This document shows, piece by piece, positions 1-7,688 of a stretch of DNA of 21,228 nucleotides. Location of the stretch: contig CAZKEL010000043.1 in assembly GCA_964551815.1 (NCBI GenBank), forward strand, positions 1-21,228, in the 5' to 3' direction. The DNA is from D37C17 sp964551815 (GTDB lineage: Bacteria; Fidelibacterota; Marinisomatia; SCGC-AAA003-L08; D37C17). Position 1 is the stretch's first letter; each line of letters begins with the position of its first letter. The notes under the pieces are model-generated. The model saw nothing but the letters and a program-made list of their open reading frames with translations. It searched no databases and had not been told where the DNA came from. The position numbers and the translations under genes were made by a program.

Positions 1-2
1 CC

Positions 3-659
3 AAATTAAACAAAAGAGCAGATTTAATCACCCTGCTCGAACAAATTATGCAGGACTACCCTGAAACCCTTACATTTCAATATGCATCCACCCATCGTAT
101 TACTCAGCTCATAGATGCTGGGAATTATGAAGAAGCATTAAACCAGATATTAATACTTGAAGGCTTATATCCTGAAAGTGAGCTTACCCCCAAACATCTC
201 TTTGAAGAATGGATCATTGCTGAGAAAACAGGCGGGTTGTCACGAGGAGGGAAATCAAAATCAAATATTGAGAATAAGCTGATCAAAGAATATGCTCATG
301 ATGATTTCGGAATGACTATGGCATTTATGAGGGGTATTATTCCACAGACATTAGATACTAATACTGAATCTATAAAGTCCAATGTATCATTGACTGAATC
401 ATATTCTTTGTCTTATGCCTACCCCAACCCCTTTAACCCAGCCACGGTTATAAAGTATGCTCTGCCTAAAACATCAATGGTAACTATCGGTATCTATGAC
501 ATTTTAGGCAGAGAGATTACGACTTTGGTAAACACAGAACAATCTACCGGTACTCATCAAATTAACTGGGATGCGTCCCAATTAGCATCAGGTATGTATT
601 TAATCCGATTTACCACCCATGAATATCAGGCAGTACAGAAAATAACTTTATCGAAATAA
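3..659 (+). CDS. C-terminal part of a secreted protein with Por/T9SS type A-like sorting domain (5' truncated)
   Basis: The reading frame is open from the first in-frame codon at the window edge, so the ATG at 48 is probably internal and the gene begins upstream. The last 85 or so residues form a typical Por-type C-terminal sorting domain: an AYPNPFNPAT motif, then IKYALP, IYDILGREITTLV, a G-H-x-I-x-W-D strand, and a final SGMYLIRF...ITLSK strand. In the FCB superphylum such domains direct proteins through the type IX secretion system to the cell surface or medium. The roughly 130 visible residues before it include a helical-looking stretch (RITQLIDAGNYEEALNQILI) resembling a TPR-like repeat, but no catalytic domain can be recognised. 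The function of the mature protein is unknown. No signal peptide is expected in this part. Confidence 0.85.
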   Translation, partial: KLNKRADLITLLEQIMQDYPETLTFQYASTHRITQLIDAGNYEEALNQILILEGLYPESELTPKHLFEEWIIAEKTGGLSRGGKSKSNIENKLIKEYAHDDFGMTMAFMRGIIPQTLDTNTESIKSNVSLTESYSLSYAYPNPFNPATVIKYALPKTSMVTIGIYDILGREITTLVNTEQSTGTHQINWDASQLASGMYLIRFTTHEYQAVQKITLSK

Positions 660-872
660 CATTTAAGGAGGTGGGGGATCTGAGGCATGAAGTACCACCA
701 CACCTTCCTCGATACACGTTTCCCAAAATTCAAATAAAACTTCATATTCACTGTTCTTTTAAAACAGAGATGTACAACTTCCAACTTATAGTCAATGACT
801 ATTTGCGTAGGAAAAACTACAATTAACTAATTTTCGTTTTAAATATTGATTTCTCTTTCCTAAACTTCTGCT

Positions 873-1817
873 ATGAAACTAACACAGATTGCCGATTTTA
901 AAGTAGGGCGTTCCATCCAGGGGTTTTATTTATGTAGAGAAAAACATATTCGTCATACCAGAAAGGGAGATATGTTTGTTGATCTTGCTCTCTCCGATGC
1001 CACAGGCATGGTGATGGGTAAAATGTGGGACCATGTTAAAGAATTCTCTCCGAGATTTGAAAGTGGTGACCCTGTAGCCGTAAAGGGGAAGGTGACGGAA
1101 TATCAGGATCAACTGCAGCTCACAGTCACCCAAATCAATGCAGCAGATAAAAAACGTTATGGGAAATATGGTTTTAGTCCGGAACAATTGGTGGCTAAAA
1201 TCGAGGAATCCCCTGAAAAAATTTTGGAGGGAATTATTACCATCATAAATTCCCTTTCATTTCCTTATAAAGAATTGCTGTCCTCTATATTTACTGAGCA
1301 TAAACAGCTGATTTTACAGATGCCTGGTTCTGTAAATCATCACCATCCTGTACAGGGAGGTTTTCTTAAACATACCTATAACACAGCTTTGCTATGTCAG
1401 AAAATTTTACCGATATATCCAAAACTGGACCATAATCTGTGTTTGTCTGGTATATTATTGCATGATATAGGAAAGCTCAAAAGTATGTCCACTGATTTTA
1501 TAACTCAGCATACAGATAAGGGAAAGTTAATGGGGCATATCGTTCTTGGTAGAGATTTGCTTAAAGAAGCGGTCCGGTCAATTCATAATTTTCCTGAGGA
1601 TATTTCCATGAAATTGGAACATATTATTCTATCCCATCAGGGTAGCCGTGAAAAAGGTGCAGTGCTTGCACCACGCTTTCCCGAAGCGCTATTTGTACAC
1701 TTTATTGATGAAATGGATGGCAAACTGGATTTGATTCAAAGAGCTATTCAAGATGACCCAAATCTGGTATGGACTGACAGACATAATCCCTTTCACAGAG
1801 AATTGTATAAAAAATAA
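873..1817 (+). CDS. yhaM: 3'-5' exoribonuclease YhaM family (OB-fold + HD domain)
   Basis: Predicted cytoplasmic 3'-to-5' exoribonuclease/phosphohydrolase of the YhaM (CBF1) type, 314 aa, which is the usual family length. Residues 1-95 form an OB-fold nucleic-acid-binding domain (LTQIADFKVGR..., then a strand set ending LQLTVTQI). Residues about 150-300 form an HD domain: HHHP at 156-159, H167 in the GGFLKHTYN motif, the metal-binding H197-D198 pair in LLHDIGKL, and further candidate ligands H222, H250/H255 and D279. The start is the first ATG before the OB-fold; no Shine-Dalgarno sequence precedes it. It stands alone, with 213 bp upstream and 79 bp downstream before an unrelated membrane protein. 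In Firmicutes YhaM shortens RNA 3' ends; the same role here is inferred from family membership. Confidence 0.9.
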   Translation: MKLTQIADFKVGRSIQGFYLCREKHIRHTRKGDMFVDLALSDATGMVMGKMWDHVKEFSPRFESGDPVAVKGKVTEYQDQLQLTVTQINAADKKRYGKYGFSPEQLVAKIEESPEKILEGIITIINSLSFPYKELLSSIFTEHKQLILQMPGSVNHHHPVQGGFLKHTYNTALLCQKILPIYPKLDHNLCLSGILLHDIGKLKSMSTDFITQHTDKGKLMGHIVLGRDLLKEAVRSIHNFPEDISMKLEHIILSHQGSREKGAVLAPRFPEALFVHFIDEMDGKLDLIQRAIQDDPNLVWTDRHNPFHRELYKK

Positions 1818-1896
1818 GATTTGGAAAGAATTATTTCAATGGGCGAGTGCTGCAGGGTGTGTAAATTTAATTAACTGAATATATAAAGAGGATTCA

Positions 1897-2412
1897 ATGA
1901 ACAAACTGATATTAATTGGAATTTTACTTGCTGCGGCATTGTCGCGTTTAATTCCCCACCCGCCGAATTTTACTCCCATCGTAGCCATGGGCTTATTAGG
2001 AGGTGCCTTTCTAAATGATAAAAAGCTGGCGGTATTTGTGCCCATAATAGCCATGTTACTGGCTGATCTTCTGTTAGGGTTCCATAATACTATGATATGG
2101 GTATATGGTAGTCTGCTGCTCATTACTGGTATTGGCATGCTGCTGAAGGGAAGAGTTTCCCTCATAAATACAGGTGCTGCAACCTTGGGAAGCTCCTTAC
2201 TCTTTTTTGTTGTAACAAACTTTGGAGTATGGCTTTCAGGAACTTTTTATGCCAAAACTCTGGCAGGACTCATGCAATGTTATTCCATGGCAATTCCCTT
2301 TTTTGCCAATAGCCTTGCAGGAGATATTGTGTATGCTTCTCTGTTGTTTGGCGGATTCGCCCTGTTAAAAAAATCGGAGCCTAATTTGGCATTATCCAAT
2401 ACTCAGGAATAA
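1897..2412 (+). CDS. DUF6580-type integral membrane protein, putative transporter component
   Basis: 171-aa hydrophobic protein with about five predicted membrane segments (roughly residues 3-18, 23-42, 45-60, 65-85, 95-115 and 130-160, some of them possibly re-entrant). The N-terminal motif SRLIPHPPNFTPIVAMGLLGGA matches what I remember of the DUF6580 'putative transport protein' family; overall size and topology resemble the substrate-binding S components of ECF transporters, but I see no proven substrate motif. An AGAGG sequence lies 6 nt before the ATG. The stop codon abuts the TTG start of the following beta-barrel gene, so the two are almost certainly cotranscribed. The unit converges on a cobalamin-riboswitch-controlled B12 uptake unit, so a role in moving a cofactor or metabolite across the inner membrane is an attractive but unproven idea. 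Confidence 0.65.
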   Translation: MNKLILIGILLAAALSRLIPHPPNFTPIVAMGLLGGAFLNDKKLAVFVPIIAMLLADLLLGFHNTMIWVYGSLLLITGIGMLLKGRVSLINTGAATLGSSLLFFVVTNFGVWLSGTFYAKTLAGLMQCYSMAIPFFANSLAGDIVYASLLFGGFALLKKSEPNLALSNTQE

Positions 2413-3975
2413 TTGCATACCAGCCCATTTAAACTTATAAAGCGTACTCTGTTCATGATGGGGTACGCTTTTTTTTTACTGACTGTTCTGTTGGCGAAAC
2501 AGGCAGATTCCCTGGTTGTTACCATCCAGGATCTGTCTGCAGAGCCATTAGAGGGAATTCCCGTAATTTTTGATGAAGTAGGAGAAAATACTTATTATCT
2601 GAACAGATACATTCCCTGGCTTTTAGATGACCGTCAGGCAGGTGCGGTAAAGTTTGACGGATCAAGCGCTCTTCCCCTGGGGTCGTTTTATATACCCTAT
2701 ACCATCCCTGTTTCAAAAAGGGATACCATTAAAAATATCTCTCAATTAGATTATAGAAAAGGAGATTATGATTATTTTGAATTAGGATTAGGCCAGCAGG
2801 TTGAAACCAACGACTCTACCCGTTTTCATTTTCAGGCATTTAAAAGAAATATGCCTATAATCTATCAATCCTCTTTCTCATCAAATAATCTTCAAAATTA
2901 TTTATTTAGTGTGAAAAAGAAAAGCAATTTCGGGGATTTCCTCGTTTCTTCCTATTATCATCTAGAAGCATACAACCTGCCTGTTAATACAGCATTAAAT
3001 GGAAGAGAGGTGGAAAGTTTTCACAGTGGGGTGCAATACCGGGGGAGATGGGATAAGGTAAAGCTGAAGATACATCCTGCTCTGCAGGAACAGCAGGTTA
3101 ATTGGGCAGGCACTGCAACACATGAACAAATATATTGGAATGATATCCAAGGAGTATGGTCTCTACGGGAAAATTTCGCCATAATATTTGATTATTCTTA
3201 TAAAGGTGCAAATCTTGAATTAAATGAGGAAGTCTATGCACAAGATTATCACTTTTCTCATTTAACCAGTGAAGTTTCTGTAAACAATTTTAATGTACAG
3301 TTGGGGGGAGCAATTGCCGGAGAAACTGTTGAACCAACCACAGACATACAATGGACAGGCTCAGCTTTTACAATTGGTCTGCAACGGACAATCAAACCAT
3401 ATTTTCTGCAAAACAGTTTCTATCAAAAACAGGTAGAGCATATTACTATAAATAGGATGTATATAAATAGAATATCAGAATATTATAAAGTAATACTTGA
3501 AGTGTACCAAGGGAAGAATTCTTCGACAAATTTAACTGGCAGTCTTACGGAAATATCTGTGCAAGCCCCCTGGATATCTACCTATAACCAATTTGGTTTT
3601 TACTTTGATAATGGAAACAGCAGCCTGCCCATATCCGCTTTTGCAGCCTCCAATATCTTTATTTCTCCTAATACCTGGTTTTGGCAGGATGCCCGATACC
3701 AGCCCTTTCTTCAGTTTGAAACTACTTTTCTATCACACCGGGGAGATTACGGATTCGATCCTCTAAGCCCTGCATTCATAATTTCCACAGAAGATACTCC
3801 TTCTAAAACCTGGTTGATCAATGCAGAAATCGGATTTCTTGTGAAAGGGTTTCGCATATCTTACAGGTGGGTTAAATTCAATCTTTTAGATGAAGTACAG
3901 AACTCAACCCACCCGGATGCTTATAATATCGTTCCCCTCCGTTACCTAAATATTAGTTGGCAGTTTCTTAATTAG
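2413..3975 (+). CDS. putative outer-membrane beta-barrel protein
   Basis: 520 aa. A TTG start directly follows the upstream stop, with AGGA 4 nt before it. An ATG at 2455 (residue 15) is an alternative start and would leave a good signal peptide (MMGYAFFLLTVLLAK). The mature part is rich in alternating aromatic/polar strands and short turns, and ends in NIVPLRYLNISWQFLN, the kind of closing strand seen in FCB outer-membrane barrels. No plug domain or TonB box is visible, so it is more porin-like than a TonB receptor. The first 60 mature residues (VVTIQDLSAEPLEGIPV...) look like a small beta domain. It is coupled to the DUF6580 gene. Its 3' end overlaps the 3' end of the convergent BtuG-like gene by 8 bp. 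The substrate is unknown. Confidence 0.6.
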   Translation: MHTSPFKLIKRTLFMMGYAFFLLTVLLAKQADSLVVTIQDLSAEPLEGIPVIFDEVGENTYYLNRYIPWLLDDRQAGAVKFDGSSALPLGSFYIPYTIPVSKRDTIKNISQLDYRKGDYDYFELGLGQQVETNDSTRFHFQAFKRNMPIIYQSSFSSNNLQNYLFSVKKKSNFGDFLVSSYYHLEAYNLPVNTALNGREVESFHSGVQYRGRWDKVKLKIHPALQEQQVNWAGTATHEQIYWNDIQGVWSLRENFAIIFDYSYKGANLELNEEVYAQDYHFSHLTSEVSVNNFNVQLGGAIAGETVEPTTDIQWTGSAFTIGLQRTIKPYFLQNSFYQKQVEHITINRMYINRISEYYKVILEVYQGKNSSTNLTGSLTEISVQAPWISTYNQFGFYFDNGNSSLPISAFAASNIFISPNTWFWQDARYQPFLQFETTFLSHRGDYGFDPLSPAFIISTEDTPSKTWLINAEIGFLVKGFRISYRWVKFNLLDEVQNSTHPDAYNIVPLRYLNISWQFLN

Positions 3976-4993
3976 CTTTCCAAAAGGCAAAAGTGCCGGG
4001 ATTTGCACCAACGTCAAATGTGTCAAGAATTTCTCCGGACATAGTAGCAATAAGTACCTGATCGGGAGCTGAAAAATCCCCTGCACCGATATAGAGCAGA
4101 TCACCATTAATCTTCATGGAATAAATTCCAGTCTGCTGCAAATCAATGGCTGCTTCAGTTAATACTGCTAATTCAGTTGAATAGGGGGCAATTCCTTTTT
4201 GATAAATCCGAAAGACGGAGTTTTCATAAATGGCTAAATCTCCTCCGAAAAATAGCTCAGACCCATGATCATTATTGGTAACAGTTCCATTATTTATATT
4301 AACTTTTGAGATGGCATACCCAGAATTCCAGTTTTCATCGTAGTAAGTGGAGGTGACAAATAAATAGCCGTCTTGGTACTTGATTTGTTCCGGTCCAACA
4401 TGTACACTGTATTGAGCAGTCACTGAATTTTCTGCAGGATTAATTTTAACCACAGAACTTCCTGCAGTATAGGTGGAAATATCTGCATACTTTATGACTG
4501 CGTATAGAAAACTTCCATCTGTTGTAATTCCCTCCGTTGCCCCATCCACAGATATACTGGCTTCAACTGATAAATCATCGAGATTCACTACTGCAATGGC
4601 ATTTTTCATCCATTGGGTGATATAGGCTTTATTGTTAAAAATGAGGATTTCTCGAGGTCCACTCCCTTCTAAATCCAGAGTTCTGCCTGAAAGTGCAGCG
4701 ATGCCCTCATCGGAAATTGTATATTCCACAACATTACCTGAGGCATTATTTACCACCAGCAGGGTATTATTGTGAACTGCCATAGAGGTGGGAGTGTTTC
4801 CAGTGGGATTTCCTGAAACTTCTGAGATGACACCATCCTTGATTTGCCAGAGAGAACCGTCATTTTCTCCAAAGGCTCCCTCGCAAAGGACGAAGGTGAT
4901 TTCCATCGCTGAGGAATCTGGATTGGTTCCATTATTATCTGTACAGCCGTAGAAGATGATTAGGGCTATACAAAGAGAGAGTATTGATTTCAT
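3968..4993 (-). CDS. BtuG-like YncE/DUF5074 beta-propeller lipoprotein, probable surface cobalamin-binding protein
   Basis: 341-aa lipoprotein. The signal peptide MKSILSLCIALIIFYGC ends in a lipobox with C17 as the lipidated residue. The rest is a propeller-like repeat of strands: VLCEGAFGENDGSLW near the start, then repeated blade motifs such as SMAVHNNTLLVVNN, EILIFNNKAYITQW, GITTDGSFLYAVI and QIKYQDGYLFVTS, consistent with a seven-bladed YncE/DUF5074 fold. I chose the ATG at 4993, 1 nt after the BtuB stop and preceded by AAAGGA at good spacing; an ATG at 5008 would overlap BtuB and add five residues before the signal peptide. In Bacteroides the equivalent protein, BtuG, captures B12 with very high affinity and lids the BtuB channel. 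Here the function is inferred from fold, lipidation, pairing with BtuB and the cobalamin riboswitch. Confidence 0.75.
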   Translation of the reverse strand: MKSILSLCIALIIFYGCTDNNGTNPDSSAMEITFVLCEGAFGENDGSLWQIKDGVISEVSGNPTGNTPTSMAVHNNTLLVVNNASGNVVEYTISDEGIAALSGRTLDLEGSGPREILIFNNKAYITQWMKNAIAVVNLDDLSVEASISVDGATEGITTDGSFLYAVIKYADISTYTAGSSVVKINPAENSVTAQYSVHVGPEQIKYQDGYLFVTSTYYDENWNSGYAISKVNINNGTVTNNDHGSELFFGGDLAIYENSVFRIYQKGIAPYSTELAVLTEAAIDLQQTGIYSMKINGDLLYIGAGDFSAPDQVLIATMSGEILDTFDVGANPGTFAFWKAN

Positions 4994-4994
4994 A

Positions 4995-7082
4995 TTATTT
5001 CCTTTCATTTAAGGTTAGGGTGAAGGTGATTGATCTCCCGGGATCGGGAAATCCATAAATATTATGATATTGGGTATCAAACAGATTTTCGATGGTAAAA
5101 ATGGCATCCAATTCAAAAAAGTTAATGGTATTGATATTGTGCAGATAATGCAGATTGGATAATAAATGGGAGGGTAAAATATTATCTTGCGGCCAGTTGT
5201 AGCGGTAAAGCCTTTCTCCTGTAAAAGTAAATGAAGCACCGATTTCTCCCTTTTTCAACTTTTTTCTAACATCCACTGAAGCGCTGTTAATAGGAGTGTA
5301 TAATATGCTTTTCCCCTGATGGACTTCTTCAAGACTCTTATTATAATTTTCGGTGAGGGAAAAGGAATAGACAGATGTCAATATAAAGTGAGTAAAAAAT
5401 TTCTTTTTTACCCAAAGATCAAACCCATAGGATAAAGCGCTGGATATATTTTCCGGTATCCAATAAGCATTTGATCCTGTCATGGGCCGCCAATTAATGA
5501 GATCCTGAAAATGGATGAAATGGGTTCCTGCTCTAAAATGTCCCCAAGATTGTAAGGTGGCATACTGATAATAAAGATTGGAAGAATATTCCGTCTGCAA
5601 ATTTGGATTTCCAAAAGGCTCCCAGAATAAATCATTAAAATTTGGTTTTTTATAATTTTGGGAAAAGGTGAGAGAATGTGAGCCAATGTCATTTTCGGTT
5701 TTTATCACGGCATCAATGCTTCCAACAGCAGGCTGCTGTCTTTCCCATTCAGTTCTGATGGAAGTAGAAAATTGAAAGGGTAGAATTTGCAGTGTATAAA
5801 GAGCTGAAAGTGCATGACGGGTTGTAGTTGTATCCAGGGTACGGGTGCTTTGGTTTAAGAGATTATTTAATGAGTAGCGGATTTCCACTCCTTTGAGGGG
5901 ATAAATTATTTCTACGTGTTTAGTGGTAATACTATGATGGTCACTAAGATAACGGATTTGATTTTTTTTCCCGGTAAAGTTTATTTGCATTTCTTTTAGA
6001 TGGAAGCGCAAGGAGAAAACGGTGAGCGAATCACTCATTTCTTGATTCAGGAGGGGAGTAGCATATACGTTGGTGGATAAATTTCGCTGGTTAGCCACGT
6101 GAAACAAGGAAATTGAAGTATTAATTTGAGATAACTCCGGCCAGCGCAATTGGGAATAAAAGAACTTCTGGTGCAAATAGTTCGTCAATCCGGAAAATTC
6201 CATACCCTGTTGATAAGGGACACTGCTGTATTTACCTTTCTCAATGTAAGTATATTCTGCATTGAATTGAGAATACCCCAGGCCTATGGCAAGAGATGAA
6301 TTTCCAGGGGAAAGACGGGTGAGTAACCCTATTGATCTCTGCCCTAAATTTCCTGTACCTATCTGTACTTTTGTTTTATTTACAGTGGGTGAGACCTGAA
6401 GAATGCCCGTCATTGCAGAGGGTCCAAAGCGGGAAGAATGTCCCTGGGGTAGATATTCCATTTGAGAAATAAGAAAGGAGGGCAAAGTGGAAATATCAGC
6501 GCCGCCGTTTTGCTCATTGTTGATTGGTACCCCATCAAACTGTACCACAAAGCGATGGGATTGTCCCCCATGAACAGACAGAGTAGATACACCAGCCTTT
6601 CCACCGTAAGAGCGAACTATAACACCGGGAAATTTTTCAATCAATTGACGAGTCGAAGTGGCTGAATGCAGATAATTTTGAGTAATAAGGAAAGTATTAA
6701 CCGGGCTATTTAATTTTTTCTCAATAGCATTTTCACGAATAATTATTTTCTTTGCAGGATAAATGACAGGTATTAAAACTACTTGTCTGTTTTCAGGTAT
6801 GGAATCTAGTAGCAGAGTTTTAAAATTAGGTGCAGATACGTCTATAGGCAGCGACCACTCAAAAGGATTACATATCCAATTGTTTGAACCGGAAGAATAG
6901 GTTTCTGAAGGTGTTGTCAGAATAACCTGCTCAACAGGCAAGCCGGTAATTTCACTAAAGAAAAACAGGGTATCCTGCAGGTTGGGGGATGAGCCACCTG
7001 CAAAGGAAGTTGTAAAAGGGAGGAATAAAAAAATCCCCACCCGGATACAGAAGGAGATTTGTTGCTTAATAGAAAAAATCAT
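4995..7082 (-). CDS. btuB: TonB-dependent outer-membrane receptor, BtuB-like (vitamin B12)
   Basis: 695 aa, the usual length for a TonB-dependent transporter without a large N-terminal extension. An N-terminal hydrophobic signal segment (residues 12-29, ending near SFAGG) is followed by about 80 residues of unclear nature. A plug domain (about 115-235) includes TSTRQLIEKFPGVIVRSYGG, STLSVHGGQSHRFVVQFDGVP and SSRFGPSAMTGILQVSP. The remainder is a 22-strand-type barrel with periodic aromatic strands, with YGFPDPGRSITFTLTLNE as the closing strand. Specificity for cobalamin is inferred from the cobalamin riboswitch in its leader and from the adjacent BtuG-like lipoprotein. The ATG lies immediately 3' of the riboswitch hairpin, so translation initiation is the likely control point. 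A clear TonB box was not identified. Confidence 0.85.
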   Translation of the reverse strand: MIFSIKQQISFCIRVGIFLFLPFTTSFAGGSSPNLQDTLFFFSEITGLPVEQVILTTPSETYSSGSNNWICNPFEWSLPIDVSAPNFKTLLLDSIPENRQVVLIPVIYPAKKIIIRENAIEKKLNSPVNTFLITQNYLHSATSTRQLIEKFPGVIVRSYGGKAGVSTLSVHGGQSHRFVVQFDGVPINNEQNGGADISTLPSFLISQMEYLPQGHSSRFGPSAMTGILQVSPTVNKTKVQIGTGNLGQRSIGLLTRLSPGNSSLAIGLGYSQFNAEYTYIEKGKYSSVPYQQGMEFSGLTNYLHQKFFYSQLRWPELSQINTSISLFHVANQRNLSTNVYATPLLNQEMSDSLTVFSLRFHLKEMQINFTGKKNQIRYLSDHHSITTKHVEIIYPLKGVEIRYSLNNLLNQSTRTLDTTTTRHALSALYTLQILPFQFSTSIRTEWERQQPAVGSIDAVIKTENDIGSHSLTFSQNYKKPNFNDLFWEPFGNPNLQTEYSSNLYYQYATLQSWGHFRAGTHFIHFQDLINWRPMTGSNAYWIPENISSALSYGFDLWVKKKFFTHFILTSVYSFSLTENYNKSLEEVHQGKSILYTPINSASVDVRKKLKKGEIGASFTFTGERLYRYNWPQDNILPSHLLSNLHYLHNINTINFFELDAIFTIENLFDTQYHNIYGFPDPGRSITFTLTLNERK

Positions 7083-7187
7083 ACCTCATGCGCGAAGGTT
7101 AAAGTTGTATTGAAGTGTCTGGCTTTTCCGCTATTTTTGCGGTATCACAGTTGCGCGTCAGCTTCGGATTTTCACCGAATTCCTTCA
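7083..7187 (-). promoter_or_regulatory. cobalamin (B12) riboswitch, compact Cbl-II/AdoCbl-variant-like
   Basis: Reading the reverse strand, the conserved cobalamin core is plain. A closing stem TGAAG (7187-7183) pairs with CTTCA (7115-7111). Inside it lie TTCGGTGAAAATCCGAA (hairpin), CTGACGCGCAACTGTGA (L5-type loop with the near-invariant CAACTGTGA), a CCGC...GCGG hairpin, and the J6/3-type AAAGCCAGACAC. About 11 nt downstream, ACCT (7099-7096) pairs with AGGT (7086-7083) around the loop TCGCGCATG. This loop carries a GCGC that can kiss the GCGC in the L5-type loop. The P13-like hairpin holds the AGG that would serve as ribosome site and touches the ATG at 7082, so B12 binding should block translation. 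The peripheral P8-P12 elements of long cobalamin riboswitches are absent. Identification is by consensus recall. Confidence 0.9.
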
Positions 7188-7229
7188 TTTAATTGTAAAA
7201 AAGCAGTAAAAAATTACACTTAAATCAGG

Positions 7230-7257
7230 ATTGTAAAAAATTAAAAAAACCTGTAAA
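7230..7257 (-). promoter_or_regulatory. candidate sigma70-type promoter for the B12 riboswitch/btuB unit
   Basis: On the reverse strand, TTTACA (7257-7252) and TACAAT (7235-7230) are separated by 16 bp, each 5/6 to the -35 and -10 consensus. The transcript would start near 7223, about 35 nt before the first riboswitch stem. The region is very AT-rich, so chance matches are likely, and FCB bacteria may use a different primary-sigma consensus. Confidence 0.35.
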
Positions 7258-7352
7258 TCTGGTAAATAATTATCGGTTGGGAATTGAGAATCCGTTTAAT
7301 TTATCAGCTCTAATTTTTAGCAATTCTAGACCAAACAACAGGAGCAAATACT

Positions 7353-7679
7353 ATGGGAGATTTTACAAAAGAATTTACCAGTGATAATTTTGAATCAGAA
7401 GTGATTCAATCTTCACAACCTGTTTTAGTGGATTTCTGGGCAGAATGGTGCGGACCCTGCCGCCAAATTGCCCCAACCGTTGATGAAATCGCAACAGAAT
7501 ATCAGGGCAAAGCAGTGATAGGAAAGGTGAATGTTGATCATCACCCTACCATTGCATCAGAATATGGAATTAGATCAATTCCATCCTTGCTGGTCTTTTC
7601 TGATGGAAAAGTACAGCAGCAAATCGTAGGGGCTGTAGGGAAAGGAGAATTGACCGAAGCTCTGGATAAATTAGTATAA
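7353..7679 (+). CDS. trxA: thioredoxin
   Basis: 108-aa classical thioredoxin, a cytoplasmic protein-disulfide reductant. The active site WCGPC is at 32-36 within VDFWAEWCGPC, the cis-proline is at P77 in SIPS, and the C-terminal helix GKGELTEALDKLV is intact. Length is standard for TrxA. An AGGAG lies 8 nt before the ATG. The thioredoxin reductase gene starts 9 bp after the stop, so both partners of the NADPH-thioredoxin couple are in one operon. The promoter must lie in the 270-bp divergent region shared with the B12 riboswitch. Confidence 0.96.
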   Translation: MGDFTKEFTSDNFESEVIQSSQPVLVDFWAEWCGPCRQIAPTVDEIATEYQGKAVIGKVNVDHHPTIASEYGIRSIPSLLVFSDGKVQQQIVGAVGKGELTEALDKLV

Positions 7680-7688
7680 CTAGTACAC

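Noticed and set aside
660..872. Possible terminators or regulatory RNA (CTGTT/AACAG at 751-767; ATAGTC/GACTAT at 788-802; a TTTG...TAATTTTC Bacteroidota-like promoter at 802-835)
   Set aside because: Stems are short, lack T-tracts, and the promoter match is expected by chance in AT-rich DNA; not enough to annotate.
1836..2165. 109-codon reverse-strand open frame
   Set aside because: It is antisense to the DUF6580 gene, which has a ribosome site and membrane-protein composition.
4994..5008. ATG at 5008 as start of the BtuG-like gene
   Set aside because: The ATG at 4993 has AAAGGA at proper spacing and begins the signal peptide directly; the earlier ATG overlaps btuB and adds charged residues.
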